36,830 bases of DNA. Source: Deinococcus malanensis (GTDB lineage: Bacteria; Deinococcota; Deinococci; Deinococcales; Deinococcaceae). The notes beneath the pieces are model-generated. The model ran no database searches and was not told the DNA's origin. It worked only from the letters and a program-made list of their open reading frames with translations. Both the position numbers and the translations under genes were made by a program. The stretch is taken from contig NZ_BMPP01000001.1 in the NCBI RefSeq assembly GCF_014647655.1, positions 1 through 36,830 on the forward strand, read 5' to 3'. This document shows positions 1 to 9,591 of the stretch, piece after piece (position 1 is the first letter of the stretch; the number at the start of each line of letters is the position of its first letter).

Positions 1-602
<602 letters not shown>

Positions 603-745
603 GATGGTTTCCTCCTGATGGGGTCTGCCCGCTGTGGGGCAAGCGTTGCCAGTTTACTCGTCTACCCCGTAAACGCCAAGCGCAACGGGGCGCGGAGACG
701 AAAGAAGAGACGCGGCCTACTGGGAAGCAGGCCGCGCCGGGTGAT

Positions 746-820
<75 letters not shown>

Positions 821-825
821 GAGTG

Positions 826-904
<79 letters not shown>

Positions 905-910
905 ATTCGG

Positions 911-997
<87 letters not shown>

Positions 998-1031
998 TTT
1001 CTCGGCCCAGATTGTCCCGCCTTGCAGCGAG

Positions 1032-1111
<80 letters not shown>

Positions 1112-1192
1112 GTCGTTGAGGCGGACAGGCAGCGACAATGCTCGCCTCCGAGTGCGGAAGTTCTCGCTTGGCGCGATCTCTTCCGGCTGGGA

Positions 1193-1221
1193 ATAGTAGC
1201 ACCGGGCCCATAAGGTGTCAA
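1193..1221 (-). promoter_or_regulatory. Strong sigma70-type promoter of the tRNA-tuf operon
   Basis: On the minus strand a perfect -35 box TTGACA (1216-1221) is followed by exactly 17 bases and a -10 box TACTAT (1193-1198). It is the best sigma70 consensus match I found in the window, as expected for a stable-RNA and translation-factor operon. Transcription would start near 1186, about 80 bases before the first tRNA. Confidence 0.85.
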
Positions 1222-1295
1222 TCATGCCCGGTGCGCACCTGTCCCGCTCCGCTGAAATGAGCCATTCGGCGCATACCGCGCTGCGCCACGCGGCG

Positions 1296-1301
1296 TATGC
1301 T
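1296..1301 (+). promoter_or_regulatory. Candidate -10 box upstream of the ABC exporter pair
   Basis: TATGCT fits the TANNNT pattern seen before many genes here, but no clear -35 box is visible. Transcription would begin near 1308, so the upstream ATG at 1297 lies inside the -10 box and cannot be the start codon. The coding start must be further downstream. Confidence 0.4.
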
Positions 1302-1398
1302 GGCCGCCATACCAGCCCCGGGAATCATGTCTGCTGACCGGCCGCTGAGCGTCCGCCCTGCTACTTTTTTGCCCTTTTTCCCCTCATCGAGGTTTCCC

Positions 1399-3324
1399 TT
1401 GGACAGTTTCCGCACGCTCTGGCCGTATCTGCTGATGCATCGGCGGCAATACATCATTGGTCTTCTGGCCGTGGTGGTAGCCAACAGTGTCAGTCTGTTG
1501 CCTGCCTACCTGATCCGTCTGACCATTGACGGTCTGACCGGTCAGGTGGATACCGACGCCGCGACTGCCGGCCTGACCCTCTCACAGGTCGGGTGGTATG
1601 CGCTGGGCATGGTGGCCGCCGCCGCCACGGCCGGCGGCTTCATGCTGGTGATGCGCCGGATGATCGTGATCGCCTCGCGCCAGACCGAATACGAGGTCAG
1701 GCGCGACATCTTTACTCACCTGCAGACCCTGGACAAGCACTACTACGACCGCGCACGCACTGGCGACCTGATGAACCGGCTGACCGGCGACCTGAGTGCC
1801 GTGCGCGAAATGCTGGGCTTTGGCGTCTGGCAGATTGTCAACATTCTCTCGGGCTTCCTGACGGCGTTTGCGGTCATGTTCAGCCTGAGCTGGCAGCTGA
1901 CCCTGATTGTCATTGCGGTGTTGCCGATCATTGTGGGCGTACTGTCCTACCTCGCGAGGCTGATTAACGCGCGCCACAAGCTGGCTCAGGAGCAGAACTC
2001 GCTGATCGCGGCCCGGGCCCAGGAGAACTTCAGTGGCGCGAGGGTGGTCAAGGGCTACGCCATTGAGGACCGCGAGATCGAGGACTACCGCACCATGAAC
2101 CTGGAACTTCTGCGGCGCAATATCGCCCTGACCAAGGTGGACGGCCCACTGCGCTCGTTTACCAGCCTGCTGCTGGGCCTGGCTTTTGGTCTGATCCTGC
2201 TGTACGGCGGCCGGATGATCCTGAGTGACCGCAGTGGCTTCACGCCTGGCATGCTGGTGCAGTTCCTGCTCACCCTGGAACGGCTGACCTTCCCGATGCT
2301 GATGGTGGGCTGGATTACCGGCGTCACGCAGCGTGGCCTGGCCTCGTGGGTGCGCCTACGCGAGATGCTGGACGCCCGCCCGCAGGTCTTTGATATCCCG
2401 GGGCGTACGGACTACGGAATCCGGCGCATCCGGGGTGACGTAAGCTTTAACCAGGTCTCGGTTCGTTATGGACAGGCGACCGTGCTGAAGGACGTGACCC
2501 TGGAGATTCCTGCCGGCACCTTCCTGGGGGTCACTGGCCCCACGGGTAGCGGCAAGACCGTCCTGGCCCAGCTGATCACCCGCAGCATGGACGCCACAAG
2601 CGGCGTGGTGCGGATAGACGGCCAAGATGTGCGGGTCGTTCCCCTGAAGGTCCTGCGTGAGGCCATCAGCGTGGTTCCGCAGGAGCCCTTCCTGTTCAGT
2701 GACACCATCGCCAACAACATCGGCTTCGGAGTGGAGGATCAGGAATTACCGATTGTCCCGGCTGGCGTGAGTGTGGTCGGGATGCCTCTGCCACCGCATA
2801 TACCGCAGAACCCGGACCCCGAGCGGGTGCGCGACGCTGCGCGACTGGCGGGGTTGCTGGACGATGTCGAATCCTTCCCGGACGGCTTTGACACCATGCT
2901 GGGCGAACGCGGGGTGACCCTCTCGGGTGGACAGCGCCAGCGCACCGCCATAGCGCGTGCCATCGTGCGCCAGCCACAGATCCTGATTCTGGACGACAGC
3001 CTGTCGGCGGTGGACACCGAGACCGAGCGCCGCATCCTGGACGGTCTGCGCGAGATCAGCCAGGGTCGCACGGTGATTCTGATCGCGCACCGCATCAGTA
3101 CCCTGCGGCACGCCGACCGCATCGTGGTGCTGGAGGGCGGGCGCCTGACCGAACAGGGAAGCCATGACGAGTTGCTGGCCCTGGGCGGGCACTACGCCGA
3201 GCTGGAACGGCTGCAGCGCCTGGCCAGTGACCTTGACCGTGACGACGAGGCCGTGGCGGACCCGGAGGACGCTGCCGACCGCCTGGAACATGACCTTCCC
3301 CGCGCCAGTGAGGTGACGCGATGA
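1399..3324 (+). CDS. ABC exporter half-transporter, degenerate-site subunit
   Basis: A fused membrane and ATPase half-transporter of 641 residues, type IV exporter fold. The N-terminal ~330 residues are the six-helix membrane domain. The ATPase domain has Walker A GPTGSGKT (380-387), signature LSGGQ (508-512), Walker B ending in LDD (531-533) and a distal AHR H-loop. The catalytic glutamate after Walker B is aspartate (D533), as in degenerate-site subunits such as TM287, BmrC or LmrC. About 25 extra proline-rich residues lie between the Q-loop and the signature, and an acidic tail follows. I chose the TTG at 1399 because it has GAGG six bases upstream and fits family N-termini; ATGs at 1297 and 1327 are alternatives, the first inside a -10 box. 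Its stop overlaps the next start (ATGA). The substrate is unknown; drugs or lipids are usual for the family. Confidence 0.9.
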   Translation: MDSFRTLWPYLLMHRRQYIIGLLAVVVANSVSLLPAYLIRLTIDGLTGQVDTDAATAGLTLSQVGWYALGMVAAAATAGGFMLVMRRMIVIASRQTEYEVRRDIFTHLQTLDKHYYDRARTGDLMNRLTGDLSAVREMLGFGVWQIVNILSGFLTAFAVMFSLSWQLTLIVIAVLPIIVGVLSYLARLINARHKLAQEQNSLIAARAQENFSGARVVKGYAIEDREIEDYRTMNLELLRRNIALTKVDGPLRSFTSLLLGLAFGLILLYGGRMILSDRSGFTPGMLVQFLLTLERLTFPMLMVGWITGVTQRGLASWVRLREMLDARPQVFDIPGRTDYGIRRIRGDVSFNQVSVRYGQATVLKDVTLEIPAGTFLGVTGPTGSGKTVLAQLITRSMDATSGVVRIDGQDVRVVPLKVLREAISVVPQEPFLFSDTIANNIGFGVEDQELPIVPAGVSVVGMPLPPHIPQNPDPERVRDAARLAGLLDDVESFPDGFDTMLGERGVTLSGGQRQRTAIARAIVRQPQILILDDSLSAVDTETERRILDGLREISQGRTVILIAHRISTLRHADRIVVLEGGRLTEQGSHDELLALGGHYAELERLQRLASDLDRDDEAVADPEDAADRLEHDLPRASEVTR

Positions 3325-5189
3325 CTCCCCCCGAAGCCGATATCGACCAGAAGGGCTTTGACCTGCAGCTGACCCGGCGCATCCTGGCCTACCTGCGGCC
3401 CTACCTGAAGCTGGCAGTAGGTGGCGTGGCCCTGGCGCTGCTAACCGCCATGGTGCAGCCGCTGCCGACCCTGCTGCAGCGCCGCGCGATCGACCAGTAT
3501 CTGGTGCCTTATGTCCAGGACAACACCCTGAACCCGGATGTGCTGTACCGCGGACTGGTGCTGATCGTGCTGGGCTACATCGGACTGAAGGTGGCGGAAT
3601 TCATGCTGAACTATGCCAGCACCATCGCCATCGGTTACCTGGGCCAGAGCGTGCTGCGCGACATCCGCGCCGATGTGTTTACCAAGCTGCAGCGTTTGCA
3701 GCTCTCGTACTTTGACCAGAACCCGGTGGGGCGCCTGATCACACGCGTGACCAGTGATGTGGACGCCATCAACCAGTTCATTACCGGTGGACTGATCAGC
3801 CTGATCACCAGTTCCTTCCTGATCCTAGTGTTCGTGACCGTGATGCTGAGCGTCAACTGGCAGCTGGCCCTGATCTCCTTTACGGTGCTGCCGATCCTGT
3901 TTGTGGCCACCAACTTTTTCCGCACGCGCCTGCGCGACGCATTCCGGGTGACCCGCGTCCAGCAGGCCATCGTCAACAGCAAGCTCAACGAGAACATCAC
4001 CGGCATGCTGACTGTACAGCTGTTCGGCCGTCAGCGCCGCAGTGCACTGGACTTCGACCACAGCAACCGCGCGTTGCTGACCGCCAGTGAAAACAGCGTG
4101 CGCTGGTTCTCGCTGTTCATGCCGACGGTGGCGGTGCTGGGTCAGATAGCGGTCGCCCTGGTGCTGTACTTCGCCGCCCGCCAGATTCTTGGGGCAGAGG
4201 CGGTCGGCACGGGTGTGGCCGCTGCGGTGACAGTCGGAACCCTGTTCGCCTTCGTGCAGTGGACCCAGCAGCTGTTCCAGCCGATTCAGGATCTGGCCGA
4301 CGTGTTCAACAACCTGCAGGCGGCCATGGCCAGCAGCGAGCGTATCTTCGGCGTTCTGGATACCACAGAGGACATTACCGACAAGCCGGACGCCAAACCG
4401 CTGAAAAACTTCGAGGGTCGGGTAGATTTCGACAACGTCTGGTTCGCCTATGACAGCAACGTGAATTCCAGCACCCCGGACACCGACGACCGCTGGATCC
4501 TGCGCGGGCTGGACCTGCACATCCAGCCGGGTGAGAGCGTGGCGCTGGTGGGCGCGACGGGAGCTGGGAAAACCAGTGTCACCGCGCTGGTCAGCCGTTT
4601 CTATGACGTGCAGCGCGGCGCGGTGCGTGTGGACGGCACCGATGTGCGCGACCTGCAGCAGTACGACCTGCGCCGCCATGTGGGTGTCGTACTCCAGGAC
4701 GTGTTCCTGTTCGCGGGCACCATTGAGGGCAACCTGACGCTGGGCAATCCCGACATCCCTCACGAACGCGTGGTGGAGGCCTGCAAATACGTGGGTGTCC
4801 ACGAGTACATCCTGGGCCTGGAGGACGGCTACCAGACCGAGGTTCGTGAGCGCGGCGCCACGCTTTCCACCGGACAGAAGCAACTGCTGGCGTTTGCCCG
4901 CGCCCTGATTCAGAACCCCGACATTCTGCTGGTGCTGGACGAGGCCACGGCCAACGTCGATACCGAGACAGAGCTGCGCATCCAGGACGCCCTGACAAAG
5001 GTGATGCGCGGACGCACCAGTATCATCATTGCCCACCGCCTGAGCACCATTGAGCACTGTGACCGCATCATTGTGATGCGCAAGGGCCGCATTGTGGAGC
5101 AGGGCAGCCATATGGAGCTGCTGGCCAAGGGCGGCTACTACGCCAAACTGAACCGTCTGCAGTACGCCCAGGGGGACGCTGCGGACTGA
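3321..5189 (+). CDS. ABC exporter half-transporter, catalytic-site subunit
   Basis: Partner half-transporter of 622 residues: a six-helix membrane domain to about residue 330, then an ATPase domain with Walker A GATGAGKT (411-418), signature LSTGQ (515-519), Walker B LLVLDE (536-541) with the catalytic glutamate E541, and an AHR H-loop. The signature departs from LSGGQ, as in TM288-type subunits. Combined with the D533 Walker B of the upstream protein this gives one competent and one degenerate ATP site, the hallmark of asymmetric heterodimeric exporters. The ATG overlaps the upstream stop by four bases, so translation is coupled and the two subunits are probably made in equal amounts. The substrate cannot be told from sequence. 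Confidence 0.92.
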   Translation: MTPPEADIDQKGFDLQLTRRILAYLRPYLKLAVGGVALALLTAMVQPLPTLLQRRAIDQYLVPYVQDNTLNPDVLYRGLVLIVLGYIGLKVAEFMLNYASTIAIGYLGQSVLRDIRADVFTKLQRLQLSYFDQNPVGRLITRVTSDVDAINQFITGGLISLITSSFLILVFVTVMLSVNWQLALISFTVLPILFVATNFFRTRLRDAFRVTRVQQAIVNSKLNENITGMLTVQLFGRQRRSALDFDHSNRALLTASENSVRWFSLFMPTVAVLGQIAVALVLYFAARQILGAEAVGTGVAAAVTVGTLFAFVQWTQQLFQPIQDLADVFNNLQAAMASSERIFGVLDTTEDITDKPDAKPLKNFEGRVDFDNVWFAYDSNVNSSTPDTDDRWILRGLDLHIQPGESVALVGATGAGKTSVTALVSRFYDVQRGAVRVDGTDVRDLQQYDLRRHVGVVLQDVFLFAGTIEGNLTLGNPDIPHERVVEACKYVGVHEYILGLEDGYQTEVRERGATLSTGQKQLLAFARALIQNPDILLVLDEATANVDTETELRIQDALTKVMRGRTSIIIAHRLSTIEHCDRIIVMRKGRIVEQGSHMELLAKGGYYAKLNRLQYAQGDAAD

Positions 5190-5466
5190 GGTCGCATGGC
5201 AGGGAAGCGGGCGCCGGGGGGTTGACCACGGCGCCCCATTCCTATCCTGCTGGAGTTGGTCAGCGCCTGTGGATTGATCGCAGCCCATTCACGGCGTACC
5301 TGGGGGAGTTTCCAACCTGATCGAGTCAGGCAGGGATGCTGGTCATGAACCTGCGTGAACAGGAGTGCGTCCAGCTGAGCCGAACACCTCAGAAGAGATA
5401 AGTATTCAAAAGGCAAAACCCGTCAGCGGACGGTACCTGGTTCGGTGGGATGAAGACAAGGCCAGT
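5190..5466. other. Intergenic region between convergent genes
   Basis: About 277 bases between the ABC pair and tsaB, whose 3' ends face each other. There is a GGGCGCC/GGCGCCC inverted repeat (5209-5215 with 5230-5236) with a 14-base loop and no T-run, so it is at best a weak hairpin. I see no convincing gene. Confidence 0.4.
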
Positions 5467-6030
5467 TCAGAGGTACGCCAGTGACCAGTCCGCCTGACCG
5501 TGTGCTAGCCCTGCGTGCAGGAGCGCCAGACCATCCGGTGCGCCGTGACGGTGATGCGGCGCCGGGCCAGCAAGCGCCTCAAAGACCTCCAGAGTCAGTT
5601 TCTGCGGTGGGTGAACCACGCTGGTCACCACACCGTCGTGGACGTCGTACACCGCGCCGTACACGTGACCCTTGCGCGCGTCCAGGGAAACAGCCTGCCT
5701 GCCTTCTCCCCGCACCAGACCTTCCAGGGTCGGCACTCCCTGCACCGACGCTCCCCACACCCGGGCAAGGCCCAGCGCGTAGCTGGCACCGACGCGCACG
5801 CCGGTATAGGACCCGGGACCGGTCCCGATCACCAGCTTCCGTGCTCGAAAAGGCAGCCCGGCTTCCTCAAACAGGGAGTGCGCCAGGCTGGCCAGTTGTT
5901 CGGCATGGGCCCGGCCGACTTCCCGCGACAGCTGCCTCTGTCCACCTGGCCACACCAGGGCCAGCGTCAGGAAGGGCGTGGCCGTGTCAAGGGCCAGGAT
6001 GGACTGCGGGGCCGGGGAGGCGGTGTTCAT
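5467..6030 (-). CDS. tsaB: tRNA threonylcarbamoyladenosine biosynthesis protein TsaB
   Basis: TsaB (YeaZ) is the ASKHA-fold partner of TsaD and TsaE in making the t6A37 modification of ANN-decoding tRNAs in the cytoplasm. The 187-residue product starts with an ILALDTATP strand typical of the family, and contains the GTGPGSYTGVRVG motif (about residues 67-79) and a DARKGHVYGAVY segment. Length is near the low end for the family (about 200-230), with a short C-terminus. The start at 6030 is fixed by TACAAT at 6039-6044, eight bases upstream, implying a leaderless mRNA. It is divergent from citrate synthase. It is the only t6A gene visible in the window. Confidence 0.9.
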   Translation of the reverse strand: MNTASPAPQSILALDTATPFLTLALVWPGGQRQLSREVGRAHAEQLASLAHSLFEEAGLPFRARKLVIGTGPGSYTGVRVGASYALGLARVWGASVQGVPTLEGLVRGEGRQAVSLDARKGHVYGAVYDVHDGVVTSVVHPPQKLTLEVFEALAGPAPHHRHGAPDGLALLHAGLAHGQADWSLAYL

Positions 6031-6038
6031 CGCCGGGC

Positions 6039-6066
6039 ATTGTAGGCTGAGCGTTCTCACTGTCAC
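6039..6066 (-). promoter_or_regulatory. Leaderless-type promoter of tsaB
   Basis: -10 TACAAT (6039-6044) ends eight bases before the ATG. A candidate -35 GTGACA (6061-6066) lies 16 bases further upstream. It is back to back with the citrate synthase promoter. Confidence 0.65.
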
Positions 6067-6089
6067 CCATCTGGGAACGTGACTGAAGC

Positions 6090-6118
6090 CTGACCACGAC
6101 AGGCGCCGGTGGTATCGT
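6090..6118 (+). promoter_or_regulatory. Leaderless-type promoter of citrate synthase
   Basis: -35 candidate CTGACC (6090-6095), 17-base spacer, -10 TATCGT (6113-6118), then eight bases to the ATG at 6127. There is no Shine-Dalgarno before the start. Confidence 0.6.
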
Positions 6119-6126
6119 GGACCATC

Positions 6127-7260
<1,134 letters not shown>

Positions 7261-7272
7261 CCGGAAAAGTCC

Positions 7273-7304
7273 AAGAAGGCCAGAGCGACCGCTCTGGCCT
7301 TCTT
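7273..7304 (+). terminator. Intrinsic terminator after citrate synthase
   Basis: A perfect 14-base inverted repeat (7273-7286 and 7291-7304) with a GACC loop begins 12 bases after the stop codon. The arm ends in TTCTT rather than a pure T-run. It may also serve the convergent gene ending at 7338, since the left arm gives TTCTT on the minus strand. Confidence 0.85.
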
Positions 7305-7337
7305 GCATTGTGGGTGCAAACCGCGTTTATGTGGGCT

Positions 7338-7796
7338 TTATGCGCTCATGCCCTTGCTTCCGTGCAGGGTGCGCTCCACCGTCTCGGTCACCTCGGCCTC
7401 GAAGCGGCGAAGGTGCTCGCGCAGACGGTCGAGTTCGCTGCGGCCCAGATCGCGCAACCACAGCACACTGCGGCCCAGCACCGCGAAGGTCACCGGCACG
7501 TCATCATCTTCAGTGTCGGCTTCGACCGGGTCGAGATTCAGGGCGCCGTAGTCCAGGCCCTGATTCATGAGGTTCATGCCCATCAGGATGTCCGGCAAAC
7601 TGTCCTCCTCGACATACAGATCCAAGTCCAGGTGGAGACGGACAATGACCCCACCCTGATGGTCTTTCTCAGCAAACAGGGCGACGCGGGTCTCTCCGTC
7701 GCGCACAAGTGCGCCGTCCTCAACGGCTTCGACGGACATGCCGCTCTCTTGCAGGGCGTCCATGATGCGCTGCAACTCTGACTGGGGGGCCGTCAT
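7338..7796 (-). CDS. Acidic YbjN-like protein
   Basis: A 152-residue acidic protein without signal peptide or membrane segment. The pattern of an N-terminal helix with LQRIMDALQESG, alternating strands (ALVRDGETRVALFA, VIVRLHLDLDLYV), a middle LPDILMGMNLMNQG helix and a long C-terminal charged helix resembles YbjN-domain proteins, which share the fold of type III secretion chaperones. A YbjN-family protein of D. radiodurans, DR1245, has been described as a partner of the DNA-repair protein DdrB; I cannot tell whether this is its orthologue. The start at 7796 follows TATACT (7804-7809) by seven bases. The upstream neighbour, 67 bases away on the same strand, is a metallo-hydrolase. Family assignment is tentative. 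Confidence 0.6.
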   Translation of the reverse strand: MTAPQSELQRIMDALQESGMSVEAVEDGALVRDGETRVALFAEKDHQGGVIVRLHLDLDLYVEEDSLPDILMGMNLMNQGLDYGALNLDPVEADTEDDDVPVTFAVLGRSVLWLRDLGRSELDRLREHLRRFEAEVTETVERTLHGSKGMSA

Positions 7797-7803
7797 GGCG
7801 CGA

Positions 7804-7809
7804 AGTATA
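7804..7809 (-). promoter_or_regulatory. -10 box of the YbjN-like gene (leaderless type)
   Basis: TATACT on the minus strand, seven bases before the ATG at 7796. No Shine-Dalgarno and no good -35 are visible. Confidence 0.6.
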
Positions 7810-7863
7810 GTGCGCGCCGCGCCCAGCAACGGGAAGCACGCGCCATTTTCATGGGTGCCCCCA

Positions 7864-8856
7864 TCAGGCGTGATAGATCCAGACTTCGCGCGCTTCGTCC
7901 CAGGTGCGGTACAGCTGCCCCAGCAGGCGCAGGTGCTCGGCATGGGCCAGGGTCTCGGCCAGGGCAAAACGCCGCCCGCTCATATTCAGGTCCCGCGCGA
8001 ACATAGCGAGCGAAAGATCGTAGGCGCTGCGGGGAGCCAGGGCAGCCTCTGCCTTGATGAAATCCAGCCGCTCATGGTGGTGAGCACGCAACTCGCGCGC
8101 TCGGGCCTGCACACCGTCCATCAGCGGCCCGTGATGCCCCACCACCGCCCGTACCGGATTCAGGGCCTCAAGCTTGCCAAGGGTCTGCAGATAGTCACCC
8201 AGTGGATTGGGCCGGGTGTAGGCGTACAGCCCGACATTCGGACTGATGCGCGGAAGAATCGCGTCACCCGCGATAAGCAGCCGGGCCTCCTCCTGCCACA
8301 GCCCCAGGTGGCCGTCGGCGTGCCCGGGAAGCCACAGCACCTCCCAGTCCAGCCCCGCCAGCGCGACCTGCTGCCCTTCCCGCAGCGGCTGGACCCGGCC
8401 CGCCGGATGCACGCGGTCGCGACCCTTGCGGTGTTCCGCGCCCATCCCTTCCAGCGACGCCCCGGGCAGACCATGGTCGCGCATATGTTTCAGGTGGCCG
8501 GGGAGCCACTCTTCCCACAGGTGCCAGTACCGCTCGCCGCGCCCGATCTCGACGTCCAGCATGTGGATGCTTGCACCACTGCGTTCCTCGATCAACCCGG
8601 CCAGCCCGTAGTGGTCCGGATGGTGGTGGGTGATGATCACCCGGTCGATGTCCGGCCAGTGAAGTCCGAGGGCGGCGAGGCCTTCTTCAAGGACTGAACG
8701 CGCTTCTGGCGTATTCAGGGCCGTGTCTACCAGCGTGACTGGACCACCGCGAGGCACGTCGATCAGTACGGTCACGGTTTTCATGGGATACGGGATAGGC
8801 ACCTGCAGGGCATGGAGGGACCCGGTGACCGGGACAAGCAGGGCAGAGGAACTCAT
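7864..8856 (-). CDS. Metallo-beta-lactamase-fold hydrolase
   Basis: A 330-residue member of the metallo-beta-lactamase superfamily. The zinc motif HxHxDH is intact (H77, H79, D81, H82 in THHHPDHYG), followed by a PGHADGHLG segment with a further metal histidine, a GDAIL aspartate and a late GHHGP histidine, so both metal sites look complete. The C-terminal ~80 residues (long helices with LDFIKAEAALAP) form an extra helical domain seen in glyoxalase-II-like or LACTB2-like members. There is no signal peptide, so it is probably cytoplasmic. The start at 8856 lies six bases after TAGCCT (8863-8868). The substrate is unknown: a thioester or phosphodiester is possible. Confidence 0.85.
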   Translation of the reverse strand: MSSSALLVPVTGSLHALQVPIPYPMKTVTVLIDVPRGGPVTLVDTALNTPEARSVLEEGLAALGLHWPDIDRVIITHHHPDHYGLAGLIEERSGASIHMLDVEIGRGERYWHLWEEWLPGHLKHMRDHGLPGASLEGMGAEHRKGRDRVHPAGRVQPLREGQQVALAGLDWEVLWLPGHADGHLGLWQEEARLLIAGDAILPRISPNVGLYAYTRPNPLGDYLQTLGKLEALNPVRAVVGHHGPLMDGVQARARELRAHHHERLDFIKAEAALAPRSAYDLSLAMFARDLNMSGRRFALAETLAHAEHLRLLGQLYRTWDEAREVWIYHA

Positions 8857-8862
8857 GAGGAG

Positions 8863-8868
8863 AGGCTA
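8863..8868 (-). promoter_or_regulatory. -10 box of the metallo-hydrolase gene (leaderless type)
   Basis: TAGCCT on the minus strand ends six bases before the ATG at 8856. No Shine-Dalgarno is present. Confidence 0.55.
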
Positions 8869-8917
8869 GCACCGGGGTCCGGGCAACTCCTCGACCGTTA
8901 TCTGACACCATAAATGA

Positions 8918-8949
8918 GACCGGCCGTGAGGATTTCTCCACGGCCGGTC
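8918..8949 (-). terminator. Terminator after the small exported-protein gene
   Basis: An 11-base perfect inverted repeat, GACCGGCCGTG (8918-8928) and CACGGCCGGTC (8939-8949), with a ten-base loop. On the minus strand it lies 19 bases after the stop at 8969 and is followed by TCATTTAT, a weak T-rich tract. Confidence 0.65.
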
Positions 8950-8968
8950 CTGCATTTAGAACGATTGC

Positions 8969-9505
8969 TCAGAGGCGCTTCATGAGGGCCTGGAGGCTGG
9001 CGCTGTCGGCCCAGCTCATGCCCTTTTCCACGTAGGTACGGGCTGCGGCCTTATCGCCGCGCTGCAGCGCGAGGAAGGCGAGCTTGGCAGCGCTCAGGCT
9101 GGCCCACTGCTTCTCAGCGTCGTTGAGTTCACCGAGACGGTTCCAGGCGTTGTACGCGTTGATCCACCACTGGGTCTTGGTGTACAGCTGCGCCAGATAG
9201 GCGTTGTAGTCACGGTTACCGGCTTCCTGGGTGGCCGCGTAGTACGCGTGGTCCACAGCAGCTTTCCACAGCGTGCGGTCATAGAAGGGCACGGGGTAGG
9301 CCACGTCGGCCTGAACCGCGAACTCCTGCGCACGAGAGAAGTTGTCCACGGCGCTCATGGTGGCGGGGGAAGGCATCTGCTCTGCTGTGGTGGTTGTCGT
9401 CTGGGTGGTCTGGGTGGTCGTGGTGTTGGTAGAGGTGGTGTTGGTGTCCTGCGCGCCAGCGAGGCCGGTGAGCGCGAACGCGGTCAGCATGAGAATGTTC
9501 TTCAT
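8969..9505 (-). CDS. Small exported protein, Thr-rich linker and helical domain
   Basis: A 178-residue protein of unknown function. Residues 1-18 are a clear signal peptide (MKNILMLTAFALTGLAGAQ). Residues 20-42 are almost only Thr, Asn, Gln and Ser, a flexible linker. From about residue 50 the sequence is Ala- and Trp/Tyr-rich and predicted helical, resembling TPR-like repeats (NAWNRLGELNDAEKQW, LAFLALQRGDKAAARTYVEKG), but no single repeat is strong. I start at 9505 because the upstream ATG at 9517 overlaps the likely -10 box TAAGAT and would put four residues before the signal peptide. It is divergent from another exported-protein gene 86 bases away, so the two may share a control region. 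It ends in a terminator. Confidence 0.75.
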   Translation of the reverse strand: MKNILMLTAFALTGLAGAQDTNTTSTNTTTTQTTQTTTTTAEQMPSPATMSAVDNFSRAQEFAVQADVAYPVPFYDRTLWKAAVDHAYYAATQEAGNRDYNAYLAQLYTKTQWWINAYNAWNRLGELNDAEKQWASLSAAKLAFLALQRGDKAAARTYVEKGMSWADSASLQALMKRL

Positions 9506-9591
9506 AACGAAAATCATCTTAGGCCGTACCCTGTCAGGCGTCCATATCGTTTTCGCACCCGTAAAGGGACCGTAAAGGAGCTTACTATTAC

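Noticed and set aside
1297..1398. Upstream ATG starts for the first ABC subunit
   Set aside because: The ATG at 1297 falls inside the likely -10 box, and the added residues look unlike family N-termini. TTG at 1399 with GAGG is better, though not proven.
3825..5288. A 487-codon open frame on the minus strand
   Set aside because: It lies opposite the second ABC subunit, whose motifs are unmistakable. Its His/Gln/Val-rich translation is the usual antisense shadow in GC-rich DNA.
5138..5416. A 92-codon minus-strand frame after the ABC genes
   Set aside because: It overlaps the end of the second ABC gene, has no promoter-like box and no similarity I recognise.
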